Assembly: GCF_024679245.1 (NCBI RefSeq) | Contig: NC_090174.1 | Location: forward strand, 51,153,382 to 51,217,381 | DNA: 64,000 nucleotides | Direction: 5' to 3' | From: Pseudorasbora parva | Taxonomy: Eukaryota; Chordata; Actinopteri; Cypriniformes; Gobionidae | Shown: positions 12,450-23,054 of the stretch, piece by piece | How the letters are laid out: the number at the start of each line of letters is the position of its first letter | How positions within the stretch are numbered: position 1 is the stretch's first letter | The notes under the pieces: model-generated | Told to the model about the DNA's origin: nothing | Databases searched by the model: none | The model's input: the letters and a program-made list of their open reading frames with translations, nothing else | Translations under genes and position numbers: made by a program

Positions 12450-12496
<47 letters not shown>
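12450..12496. repeat. (CA)n microsatellite
   Basis: About 47 bp of CA repeats, about 155 bp downstream of the opposite-strand-equivalent GT array. Confidence 0.95.
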
Positions 12497-12499
<3 letters not shown>

Positions 12500-13819
12500 C
12501 TAATGTGCTATTATGGTTCCTCATTCTGGTCCTATCACACATCAAAGTCAGAACAGGGGCCCGCACCGGAGAGATGGTTATCAGTAAACACTTTTGCCCA
12601 TTGAACATTTACTGTATCTTATAATTATAAAGGCTTAAGGAGTGTATGAGGCTAATAAACATTTAAGGAAATTAGTTTGAGTTGAGTTTATATAGTGATG
12701 CCCAATTCACACTAAATATCTGGTTTACAAAAAAACATGGTTCTCTTATAACTACTTGTTTTTTAAAATAATTGTTTGTATTTGCTGTTTACACCTAGTA
12801 TTAAGATGCGTTTTGGTTGATTGGATTACAAGTAGACGGAAGAGACACATTCCCGTTTAGACTTGGTGTTTCATTTTTAGAGGGGGTCTGTGGGTAATTG
12901 TAGGCTTTTTCAGATTTTTTGATTTAATGGACGAAATAAGCTTGCACAATATGCATATGAATGTGAAAGGAGATGGCAGAAAAATATGTAGAAAAGCATT
13001 TGCCTTTTCTTCTTTGATAGCCACAAGACCACGGCAAACACTGAGTGTGTATTAGTAATCAGGAAAGTGTGAGAACTTGCTTGGTAGGTTTTTTTTACAT
13101 CTTTAAACCAAACATAGGTCTTCAACGGACAGTTTAAATCCTGTCTGGCTAGCACATTTCCTATAATGTCTACTACTCATTAGGTCAGTAGATGGAGATT
13201 GTGCGGTCTTTTTTGGCTGTTGCATTGTACCACATGAGTGTTTACACTGCAAACACAATCAGTTTAATACGTTTTCAGCTACCCAGGATGTGGTCGAAAG
13301 AACATTTAGACCCCATTACACCTGTATTTTGTGTTGTCCAATTGTACCAGATGTAAACAGGGCCTACATGAGTAAATATGTTCTTTAGTGGTTCTTGACA
13401 GTGCTTTAAGTTCATTTAAAAGATTGTATTGTCCATTTGTGTTTGCTTTAAAGCTATCTATACAGTACTAACTAAATAAGAGAGGCTGATCTTCTTTCAA
13501 ACTAGTTCTCATATCTTGGTCTGTTAGGCCTGTGATTTATATATACCAGAAAAAGATGATAGTCTTAATGAGCTCTTGGAATGCCATAAAGAAAAAGCCT
13601 TGGGGGTGTTTCTGATCATAATGGTGCGGACAGATTCAAAGAGCCAGGACTTTCTGTACACCTGTGTGTAGCCAAAGGGAGGAGACGTGAGTGTGCGTGC
13701 GTGTGCGCGCAAGCGTGCAAACATGCAAATGTAAATGCTTGTTTCTTCATGTGTTTCTGATATATTCTGATAGTTTCGTACATATCAATGATCATTATAC
13801 TGTCTTCATTTTTTTTCAG

Positions 13820-13880
13820 AGAGGCGATGAAACAACACGGCGACAAGGTGACTTATCAGCAGCATGCATCACAGCTGTGA
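13820..13880 (+). CDS. Terminal coding exon, short cytoplasmic tail
   Basis: The acceptor cattttttttcag ends at 13819. The first base completes the lysine codon split by the intron, and the frame then reads EAMKQHGDKVTYQQHASQL and stops at TGA (13878-13880). With the upstream exon this gives a basic membrane-proximal KKQKK and a cytoplasmic tail of about two dozen residues. A tyrosine in the context VTYQQH could be a signalling or sorting site, but no classical ITIM or ITAM is present. A MITE begins 61 bp after the stop, so the 3' untranslated region must include or end before it. The protein was not identified. Confidence 0.7.
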
Positions 13881-13941
13881 TGTCCATCAAGTCTACATTC
13901 TTACACATTTGTAAAAATGTTTTATTAACAGTATTACATTG

Positions 13942-14276
13942 GGTAACACTTTATTTTTTAGTCCACTTTAGACATTCTACTAACTGTAAGTAACTTTGCA
14001 ACTACATGTCAACTAACTGCCATTAGAGTATTTGTAGACTGTCTGATTAATATTTAATAAAACTTTATTTTGTTGGTCCCCCAACAGACATTCTACTGAC
14101 TGTAAGTAACTTGGCAACTACAATTCAACTTATTCTACTAACCCGAACCCTAACCATAACCAACCAGTCTAATGACAGTCTACTAATACTCTAATGAGAG
14201 TTAGCTGACATGTAGTTGCAATGTTACTTATAGTTAGTAGAATGTTGAAAGTGGACTATCGAAATAAAGTGTAACC
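13942..14276. mobile_element. GGTAACACTTTATTTT/GTCCACTT MITE
   Basis: Left end GGTAACACTTTATTTT with TAGTCCACTTTAGACATTC inside it; right end GTGGACTATCGAAATAAAG then TGTAACC, an inverted match. Internal blocks gtaacttggcaacta and actctaatgagagttag repeat in both orientations. No coding capacity. It lies immediately downstream of the stop codon at 13880 and could be part of that gene's 3' untranslated region. Confidence 0.75.
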
Positions 14277-16227
14277 TTAAATTGTGTATAAATCTTACAT
14301 TTCTAATTTAACATGGCCATGGACAGTAGTTAGTATCTTTTTTGACTGATATGTCTGCAAAGCAAACATTGAAAAAATTCTGATCAGTGTAACGTCTTAG
14401 AATGATCCATCTGGCCCTTACTATGTAGTGTTGTCTTGTATCTCTGTTGATGCCTCTAAGTTATCTCTAGAATTGTTGTCTGGCTATGAACCACAAATGG
14501 GAAACTAAAAAAATTGCTCTGTAGTTAAATAATATGCTGTTTATTCTACATGTATCTCACCCCTTGCAGGTTTTATATTGAATATTTGGGCTAGATTTTG
14601 GATATGGATATTAGAAATGCTTCCAGCTACCAACAGCATGTTGTAGTCAAATATCAATTTAACACATTTTGCCAGTTTATAAGCCTGCGGATTCAACCTG
14701 GGCCTTATAATATGATTCCAAAATGTTAAGATGCTGTCTTAGAAGGCAGTTGCCTAAGTAGGCAGCAATCGAGGCAACTCACTGTAGGTTTAGGAACAAA
14801 GCTTATGTGTGAGTTTGCAGGTCTTATCATTTATGTTTCAATTCAGCTGGATTTTGCAATAAAGCCACAAACAATGTTTTTTTTTTGTCTCATTTTACAC
14901 ACAAACCGCAAAAAGCACTGGCATAAGGGAAGCAGGATCTGGATCGTTGTACATGGGCAAACCTCTACAGAAAATGTCCTAGCCACACAGTGCTTTCACT
15001 GGAGTAAATTTTCTTTTGGAAAACAAACGTTGGGAAGAGAATGAGAAACAGGAGGTACGTACGGCCCATGCCCTGATGACTCTGAGTGATAGATGGTCAG
15101 CATGTGCGGCCGCTGCTCACCCCAATTAAAATGATCTGGACCACTTGACAAGAAGTGTTTCCACTGTGTATGTGATTTGAACTAGCACTCTTTCCCACTT
15201 GCAGATGTTCATTGTGTCTTTTGCCAAATATTTGGTTGGAGACGTTACTTTAAAACGATGCAATGCACCACCGTTGCGGAGCTCCACACCACGGTGGTCT
15301 TCACAGATAAGGATAGAGGACGTTTAATCATACTTTGTTCTAATTTCAGATCTTTTCATGTGTTAGTCTGCCTTGGGAAGGAGATGCAGTGGAGCAGGAC
15401 TCACTTGGGGTTAGTCAGACTGCGATGAATAAGATGAATACATTCTTTTGTGAATGCTTTCAATGTGCTTGCGTTTATTTAGCTTGATTAGTTTAACTGG
15501 AGTGAAGTGCAGGTAAATCTCTCTGATTTGTTCTGGCCTGTTTACTTTCAAAGCCCAAATTTCTCATTACATTACCCTTTTATCCTGTTAAACAGTGGGA
15601 TTTAGCACATCTTACGTTTGTTTGACACTCTTGTGCAGTTGTAAACGTTCAGAAAGCTTATGTCAGCTTGTCACTCGTGTAATCCATCAGCTTCTCAGCC
15701 AGGCAGATATTCAGACACCTCAACTCATCTGGAAAGTTTAGGATTCCCAGAATCAACTCGGGTCAGGAGTCGAGCAATCTGACTGAAGACAAACGGGTAA
15801 ACGCACTGAAAATAATTTGGTGTAGGATTCACTCAGAAAGTGCAAGTAAATTTCACAAATAATTACAAAGAAACAGCAAGTTACACAATGAACTAAAGTG
15901 ACAATTACTTTGGTGTTTTTTATTTTTTTATTTTTCATTTTTAGAATTTCACCTGAACTCCACTTGAATTATTGTCAAAGTATTGTCGTAGAATCAATGA
16001 ACCTTTCGTATTGATTCGACAAAATGAATCTGCATAGCACTGAGTCTGGTTTTTGTGTTTAGATTGAGCTTGGATAAAATAAAAGCCATCATGCGTGGTG
16101 TGCTTAGAGCTTAAAGGGTTGCCATGATGCTGTGACAACACTACATCCATGCTACCTCCAAGACTTCTACTTGAACTAAGAAAAAAAAGGGTAGGCTCAG
16201 TGACATTCTGGGAATTCAGCCTAATGC
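14277..16227. other. Intergenic stretch without recognised gene
   Basis: No supported exon, RNA gene or complete mobile element. Possible AATAAA polyadenylation signals occur (for example near 14859), but they cannot be tied to the gene ending at 13880. Open frames under 80 codons here lack domains. Confidence 0.45.
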
Positions 16228-16840
16228 ACTTCAGAAGGGTATGTTGCGTTCACTTGGTACAGACCACAACACCAGTACGCAACCCGGTACACTTGTTCAG
16301 TCCACTTTTGGTGCGCCCCGGAGTGCAATTGCTGCATTCACACCGGCCCAAACGAACCACGCCAAGGAGAACAATGAACTCTGGTGCAATTCAACCAAAC
16401 TAAATGAGGCAGGTGTGAATGCACCCTTAATCCGGGAAGGGATACATTCCCAACCGGATTGTGACTTTATGACATATTGGCCTATTTTGTTATGTACTGG
16501 CCTGTTGTGAGGAGACAGGTTCTGATGCCTGTACTGAACTGTGATGGGCAACATCGTGACTGACGAGAAAAACCGGTATGCTTGAGCATTCTGTCCTTAG
16601 GGTTGCATCTTGTGACATCATGTTTCTTTTTATGGTCTGTTTACATGTCTTTGGTCCATTTTGCATTCATATTTAATTCGAAACAAAGTTTGTTTGGAAG
16701 CGGACCGAGACCCATCTTTTCAACCTCATTCTGCTTGTTTGGTGCGCACCAGGGATTCGGATGGCAGCCTTCACACTCACACAAACAGAGCAATCGGACC
16801 AGGGTTTGTTTTAATCACACCAAACATGCCAACTGTGAAC
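16228..16840. repeat. Decayed foldback DNA element
   Basis: Left end tgttgcgttcacttgg has a weak inverse at the right (ccaactgtgaacaca). Complementary blocks such as ttggtccattttgc and attcacaccggccca, plus gcgcacc/ggtgcgcc pairs, suggest a long palindromic repeat. The short open frames on both strands are mirror images of this structure. Superfamily not determined. Confidence 0.5.
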
Positions 16841-17172
16841 ACACAGTAAGCTATTTCTGATAAACGCTGTTGATTTGAAATCACCAAAACAAACACGGTC
16901 CTTCCCAAAAGGATCACACCCCTATGATGCCTCTGCCCCCACATTTATGTACATGTTATGGAACACAAAGCAACAACTGGTGGAATCTGCTGTGACTGCC
17001 GCCCGAGGATATGCTGTCATCAAGAAGTGAAAGCAATTTGTGTTGCTGTGATAATTCAGGTCAAATTTTTATTAAGCTCCTCTATTCCTTTGATGGCAAA
17101 GTCATCCCTTCCATCCAAAAAATACAAGCTGTTTTAATGAACAGCCCCCTACGTAACATAATAGTTCAAGTA

Positions 17173-18268
17173 CAGTCCAAGAAAGTGTTCACAGCACTTC
17201 ACTTCAACTTTTCCACATTTTATTATATTACGGCCTTATTCCAAAATGGATTAAATTCATTATTTTCTTCCCAATTCTACAAACAATACCCCATGATGAA
17301 AAGATGAAAGAAGTTTGTTTAAAATATCTTTGTAAATGTATTTTAAATTGGGGGAAAAAAATCACATGTACCCTCTACAGTATTCACAGGCTTTGCTTAA
17401 TACTTTTTTGAAGCACCTTTGGCACCAATTACAGCCTCAAGTCTTTTGGTGTATGACATTTAAGGACATTCACAGAGTTGTCCTGTAGCACTCCTTTATC
17501 TTGACTGTGTGCTTAGGGTTGTTGTCCTGCTGGAAGATGAACCTTCGCCCCAAGTCCAGAGCGCTCTGTAGCAGGTTTTCATCATGGATGTCTCTGTACA
17601 TTGCTGCATTCATCTTTCTCTCAATACTGGTTAGTCTGCCAGTTTGTGCTGCTGAAAAACATCCCCACAGCATGATGCTGCCACCACCATGCTTCACTGT
17701 AGGGATGGTATTGACCAAGTGATGAGCGTGGCCTGGTTTTCTCCAGACATGATGTTTGCCATTGAGGCAAAAATCTTTGTTTCATCAGACCAGAATTTTT
17801 TTTTTCTCAAAATGTGTCTTCCATCTGGCCACTCTACTACAGGCCTGATTGGTGGAGTGCTGCAGAGATTGCTGTTGTTTTGGAAGGATCTCCTTTCTCC
17901 ACAGAGAAATGCTGGAGCTCTGTCATCCGGTTCTTGATCACCTCACTAAGGCCCCTCTCCGATTGCACAGTTTGGCCAGGTGGCCAGCTCTAGTAAGAGT
18001 CCTGGTGGTTTCAGATGTCTCCCATTTATGGATGATGGAGGCCACTGTGCTCATTGGAACTTTTAATACTGCAGAAATTTTCCCCAGATCTGTGCCTCGA
18101 TAAAATCCTGTCTCGGAGGTCTACAGACAATTCCTTGGACTGCATTGCTGGGTTTGTGCTCTAACATGCACTGTTAACTGTGTGACCTTATAGGTGTGTG
18201 CCTTTCCAAATAATGTCCAATCAACTGATTTTACCACAGGTGGACTCCAAGTTAAAGAAACCTCCCCT
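17173..18268 (-). mobile_element. Tc1-like transposon, 3'-truncated
   Basis: The left terminus is TA followed by CAGTCCAAGAAAGTGTTCAC, and the interior matches a common fish Tc1 family throughout (for example cagtattcacaggctttgc, cagcatgatgctgccacc). Orientation of the transposase is minus. The right side stops inside the transposon after ggtggactccaag, so one terminal inverted repeat is gone and the copy cannot move. Confidence 0.85.
17470..17718 (-). pseudogene. Tc1 transposase catalytic-core fragment
   Basis: An 82-codon minus-strand frame contains [16 protein letters not shown] and [14 protein letters not shown], the typical Tc1 motifs around the second catalytic aspartate. The segment that should carry the last acidic residue (the SPDLNPIEH region) is deleted just after this frame, near 17460. 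Further remnants of the helix-turn-helix region lie at about 17900-18130 in broken frames. It is inactive. Confidence 0.85.
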
Positions 18269-18385
18269 CTGTCATGAGAGCATATGCCCTTTACTGTTGA
18301 TTGGCTACATGTGTGTGTTGATGCTCGGTCAGATCCACGTTTCAAAAGCATACATTTTCAAAAAATTGCTTACTGCACCTTTAAG

Positions 18386-19047
18386 AGTGAATATGAGAAG
18401 AGCAGCATGTTTTAAAAAAAGCTTCAAATGAAGTGTTAAATCTCTACAGGATTCCAAAATCACCCATTCACCCAAAATTTTTAATTAATTTGCCAAATGC
18501 ATAATTTTCTTGCACTCATGTGGTTCCAAACTCAGACCCACAGACTGTAATTTATTGTTTTTAACAATTAAAAAAAAGTAAAAATTATCATCTAGATGAA
18601 TCTAGAAAAATGAGGAACATCAAAATCAAGAGACAATAAATATTTGTATTACACAAACTGCACACATGTATTAAATTGATCAAAGTGACAGCAAAGACTT
18701 GTACAGATTTAGATATTTATATAAACATATTTATAATATTAAATTAAAGGTTGTTTAACTTCAAAATAATAATCAAATAATATTGGGGGGGAAATCTTGT
18801 TGATTTCGATTTCCACAAAAATATTCAGTAGCAATTATATCAATTTTATCATTTTTGTTTTCTTTAATAATAAATGTTACTTAAGCACAAAATCAGCATA
18901 TTACAATCATTTCTTAATGATTATTACACTGAAAATTCAGCTTTTCCATTACAAAAATATATGGCATTTTAAAATATATGAAACAGTCATTTCATTGTGG
19001 TTTTGGATCAAATATATTCAAACTTGGTGAGCATATGTAACCTACAG
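18386..19047. repeat. AT-rich stretch with GGGGTCAGTA-type fragment
   Basis: Mostly AT-rich sequence without a gene. At 18865-19030 the motifs aatcagcatattacaatc and gaaaattcagc mark a reverse-oriented fragment of the dispersed repeat seen at 3657-3812. Confidence 0.5.
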
Positions 19048-19231
19048 ACTCCAGACTTTTAAACAGTAATGTTCTGTTCTTAAGAGCAGCTTATTCACAC
19101 TTGACACGTTCAAATATGAATAAAAAAAAATGTTACTCCAGACTTTTAAACAGTAGGCTAATGTATATGTTCCGTTCTTAAGAGCAGCTCATTCACACTT
19201 GTCTCGTTCAAATATTAATAAAAAATATGTT
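19048..19231. repeat. Imperfect tandem duplication, 87 bp period
   Basis: The unit starting actccagacttttaaacagt (19048-19134) is repeated at 19135-19231. Both contain ttcttaagagcagct and attcacacttg, then a gttcaaatat block. The second copy has a small insertion (ggctaatgtatat). Confidence 0.8.
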
Positions 19232-19260
19232 TTTTGTTTGCAAACATTGTTTACAATGAT

Positions 19261-20826
19261 ACGGAAGCTTATTGCATTCACTTGAGAGAAAAAAAATCTA
19301 CTCTGTTTTTCTGAATTAATGACTTAATTATCTCAGAATTATGAGATAATTTTTCATGAATAAATTTTTTTTGCTCTGTTTTTCTGAATTAATGACTTAA
19401 TTATCTCAGAATTATGAGATAATTTTTCATGAATAAATTTTTTTTGCTCTGTTTTTCTGAATTAATGACTTAATTATTTCAGAATTATGAGATAATTTTT
19501 CATGAATAAATTTTTTTTGCTCTGTTTTTCTGAATTAATGACTTAATTATTTCAGAATTATGAGATAATTTTTCATGAATATTTTTTTTTGTTCTGTTTT
19601 TCTGAATTAATGACTTAATTATCTCAGAATTATGAGATAATTTTTCATTAATATTTTTTTTGCTCTGTTTTTCTGAATTAATGACTTAATTATCTCAGAA
19701 TTATGAGATAATTTTTCATAAATACAAATTTTTTTTGCTCTGTTTTTCTGAATTAATGAGATCCCTCAAAATCCAGCCAAGAGCTCTATTTTAGCTGGAT
19801 TGCATGGAAGTAAACATGTCCCGCCTTTCAAATTTAATCCGGATTTATTTTACTTTGGGTTTGAGACGTTGTCTTTAAGTAATAAAAATTGTATTATTTT
19901 TAGTGCATCAACTTTGTGCAGACAGCTCATGACAGCAGAAATGAACATTCTGATCTGCTTGACATTGCTATTGCACTCCATGGGGATCCAGTATTTTCAA
20001 CAATTGCCTGATTGTCTCTTGTGTCACCACGTAGCCAGCCTGAATGCATTTCAGATGCATCATCTTAACACGATCACATAGTAATGCGTATCAATAGTAC
20101 GAGTGTGAAATCGTGTCTAATGTATATCGTCTGGAATGTATATTGTGTGGAATGTTTACTGAGATAATGCACGTGCTACACAGTCTTTCACGTGCATGCA
20201 TATGACATGCTCTTGAGTAGGTTGGGGATGGTGGGATGGGGGGTTCGTACGTATAATATGCCATAAAGTGCGTATAAGCACGTGAAAAACTGTGTACCAT
20301 ATGCACACCAAAACTCATTTTAGCGTATACATTCCACAAGATTGCACACTTATTTATACTACTATTTATACGAATTTTCATGAGATCGGCTGTCTGCACA
20401 AATTTGAAAGGCGGGACATGTTTACTTCCATGCAATCCAGCTAAAATAGAGCTCTTGGCTGGATTTTGAGGGATCTCATTAATTCAGAAAAACAGAGCAA
20501 AAAAAATTTATTTATGAAAAATTATCTCATAATTCTGAGATAATTAAGTCATTAATTCAGAAAAACAGAACAAAAAAATTATTAATGAAAAATTATCTCA
20601 TAATTCTGAGATAATTAAGTCATTAATTCAGAAAAACAGAGCAAAAAAAATTTATTCATGAAAAATTATCTCATAATTCTGAGATAATTAAGTCATTAAT
20701 TCAGAAAAACAGAGCAAAACAAAATTATTCATGAAAAATTATCTCAGAATTCTGAGATAATTAAGTCATTAATTCAGAAAAACAGAGTAGATTTTTTTTT
20801 CTCAAGTGAATGCAATAAGCTTCCGT
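19261..20826. mobile_element. Foldback transposon with tandem-repeat arms, 8 bp TSD
   Basis: Ends are inverted copies: acggaagcttattgcattca at the left and tgaatgcaataagcttccgt at the right. ACAATGAT lies immediately outside each end (19253-19260 and 20827-20834), a perfect 8 bp target duplication. The left arm holds six full ~73 bp units plus a partial one (19301-19758); the right arm holds about four in inverse orientation (20477-20790). Inside the arrays a further inverted pair (19759-19836 / 20400-20476) brackets a spacer of about 560 bp. Each unit itself contains ttatctcagaattatgagat, an inverted repeat. No transposase is encoded. The 8 bp duplication suits hAT-like or other 8 bp superfamilies; the ends are not typical hAT, so classification is open. 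Confidence 0.88.
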
Positions 20827-20984
20827 ACAATGATGCAAATATTTGCACTTTCAAAAGTTTGTGTTTTCAGGCGCACAACACCATGTTGTTGTGTAAATGA
20901 ACAGCCAAAATTACACGCAGTGTTCCTGAAGTAAGATGATGTAAAATTATAACAGCCTTCTGTCCAACCGATCTCACAGCAATT

Positions 20985-21110
20985 TATAATTATTTCACGA
21001 AGTGGCCAATTCGTATGATTTCGTACAAATGATCTACCCCTAACCCCGCCCTTAAACCTGCACATCATTATAGTTAAGACAAATCGTACGAATTCATACA
21101 AGTGAGGCCT
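20985..21110. repeat. TCGTACGAATT-type palindromic repeat fragment
   Basis: Inverted motifs aattcgtatgatttcgtac and aatcgtacgaattcatac surround a ctacccctaaccccgccc block, a pattern common in cyprinid interspersed repeats. The family was not identified further. Confidence 0.5.
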
Positions 21111-21265
21111 TTCATCACTTTTGCACTATTCTGGTGCACTGACTCATTCGCTAAGCTGAACAGCCAATCAGATTTCTCTTTCTCACCGACGGCGATTCTC
21201 CATGTTGAATCGTCAAAAAAAATAAAAACAAAAAAGACAGTGTCCTACTAAAGCCAACACACTGA

Positions 21266-21298
21266 CCCCCCCCCCCCCCCCCCCCCCCCCAAAAAAAA
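21266..21298. repeat. Poly-C (25) then poly-A run
   Basis: Twenty-five consecutive C (21266-21290) are followed directly by eight A. Exact length is likely unreliable in assembly. Confidence 0.9.
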
Positions 21299-21299
21299 C

Positions 21300-22647
21300 A
21301 GGCTGTTTTCTTTTGTTTTTATATAAACTAGGAATAATCAGAAATTAGAGAAAGCATAGACTATTGACCTCAGTGATACATTTCATCTCCATCCTCATTA
21401 TAACTTTCCAGAACCTCTCGAGAAGCCAGACAGTATGTTTTTCATCATCTCCTGAGTCACTTCTGTTTTTAACGTTCAGCGTCATTCTGCGGAGGCCACA
21501 GGAAAGGCCTGTACCTCGCTTTACTACACCACAGAAAGCGGGAACAGAGGGAAAAAAACACGCTCACTCCTCCCTTGCAGATGTATTCCCCCTTTCCATT
21601 ACAACGGAAACCATTAGAGTTCCCATCAATCTGCCACCGTTTTGAGGTAAAGCTCTAAGAATTGGCAGCTGCAGAGACATGCCAGCTCAACAAAACATCT
21701 GCTGGTTTTGAAGATATGAAAACTGGAACTTGCATTTGCATTGTAAGTATGTCCGCTCAAAGTGTTTTGCATATTCACATCTTTATTCCCTTGGACATTG
21801 TCTCAAAGTTTATATTCCAGTTGTTTGGTTTTTTCCCCCTCTGTGCTAGATTCATCTTTTCAGGGCATGCAAATGCTCGTCGATGGGAGTGTGTACTTTT
21901 TTTTTCTTCCCTTCCCTTCTCATTTCTCTTTGTCAACCAAGCTTGAAGACAACATGTATTCTCTGGTGTCTTAATTCAATTAAGGCCTATCATATTTCTT
22001 CCATCCCTCGTATACCACCATGAATATGTAGCTTTGTGACTGCATCCTCCTGCCAACTTAAGCAGGATTGTTGTTTTGTTTTTCCCCCAAAAAAATGCTT
22101 TTAGATTGTTCCGTCTGAGTTCAGTCCATACAGGTTGCACTTTAAAACTCAGACAAGCTCAGGCAACCAGATGCACAACCTTTCATCTCTTACCTCACCT
22201 CTCTTCTGATAGTCACTGTGGATTTATTTTAAAACATTAAAAATGAACCATATCTTAAGTCTTAATCAAACCCAGTGAGTCTGGTTAAGATGGGCAGCGA
22301 CGTACAGACGTTTGCACATGAAAGTTGATTTACGCGACTGATGTGGCTGGAACCGCTCTCTCTTTAAAGGAGAATCTAAATCCATCCCAGAATCCCCCCA
22401 AATCTGGGAGAGCTTTGTCCCTGCCATTACAGATAATGACTTTGACCCAGCATGGATGATTAAGTGTAATGGTCTGGGCTGAATAGGGTTGATCTGCCAA
22501 AAGCAAGTTAAAAGAGAGGGAGAGAGAGAGAAAAGGGTTTCCCCTTCTCAATCTCAGCTATTAATCAAACGTGTGTCTCATAAAATGGAATATGACTTTC
22601 TCTATATTGTAGATGAAAAAAGATCTGCTAGTAGTAGAGAATATAAG
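21300..22647. other. Stretch without recognised gene
   Basis: No supported coding exon, RNA gene or complete mobile element. The open frames of up to 94 codons here have no domain or splice support. Confidence 0.45.
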
Positions 22648-22765
22648 GTAACACTTTAGAATAATGGTCTGTTAATAATAGATTACTATGCAGGAAGTAA
22701 TGAAGGACTAATGAGTAGCACTACATTAACACTTAAGCTACTACTAACTAATATAGAAACAAGCT
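22648..22765. repeat. GGTAACACTTTAGAATAA MITE fragment
   Basis: Starts aaggtaacactttagaataa and continues with gttaataatagattactatg. It shares the left terminal motif of the GGTAACACTT MITEs elsewhere in the window, but the opposite end is missing. Confidence 0.5.
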
Positions 22766-22784
22766 GAATTATTATCAGTAAGTA

Positions 22785-22905
22785 ACGGCAGAACGCACAC
22801 CACACACCAGCCAATTGAAAGTATATGGGGATTATTGGGAGGCCATGATGGATAGAGGCCAATGGGCAAATTTGGCCTGAATGCCGGGGTTACACCCCTA
22901 CTACC
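22785..22905 (-). repeat. SINE3-like body fragment
   Basis: On the minus strand this reads aggggtgtaaccccggcatt, then ccaaatttgcccattggcc and catcatggcctccc, blocks typical of the body of abundant cyprinid SINEs of the SINE3 type. It ends in a cacac-rich stretch. Neither the head nor the tail is present. Confidence 0.6.
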
Positions 22906-23054
22906 CTTACTATTATTGGCATAACAATTAAAATACAGTATTGTTAAAGTAATATTGAACAAACTATGGTTTTGATTTTGTATAATTAGAAAGTCTAATT
23001 AGAAATATCATTAGCTTTATAAATATGGCTGTTGTAATATGTAATATTTAATTA

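Larger units (their letters stand above)
16843..18381. mobile_element. TTAA-family element (GTGCAGTAAGC ends), carrying Tc1
   Basis: Its left part starts cagtaagctatttctgat and includes aaatcaccaaaacaaacacg and cccaaaaggatcacaccc. The right end is attgcttactgcacct followed by TTAA (18382-18385). A better left end of the same family, aggtgcagtaagcgatttct, is at 39714, and another right-end relic is at 41395-41421. The left terminus here is missing where it abuts the repeat at 16228-16840. A truncated Tc1 occupies 17173-18268. Confidence 0.6.

Noticed and set aside
19301..19760. Regularly spaced ~73 bp repeats resembling a CRISPR array
   Set aside because: Whole units repeat with no unique spacers, the array is mirrored in the opposite arm, and the DNA is vertebrate.
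19800..20435. Two frames starting with the same peptide on opposite strands (MHGSKHVPPFKF)
   Set aside because: They are mirror copies of the inner inverted repeat of the foldback element, not a duplicated gene.
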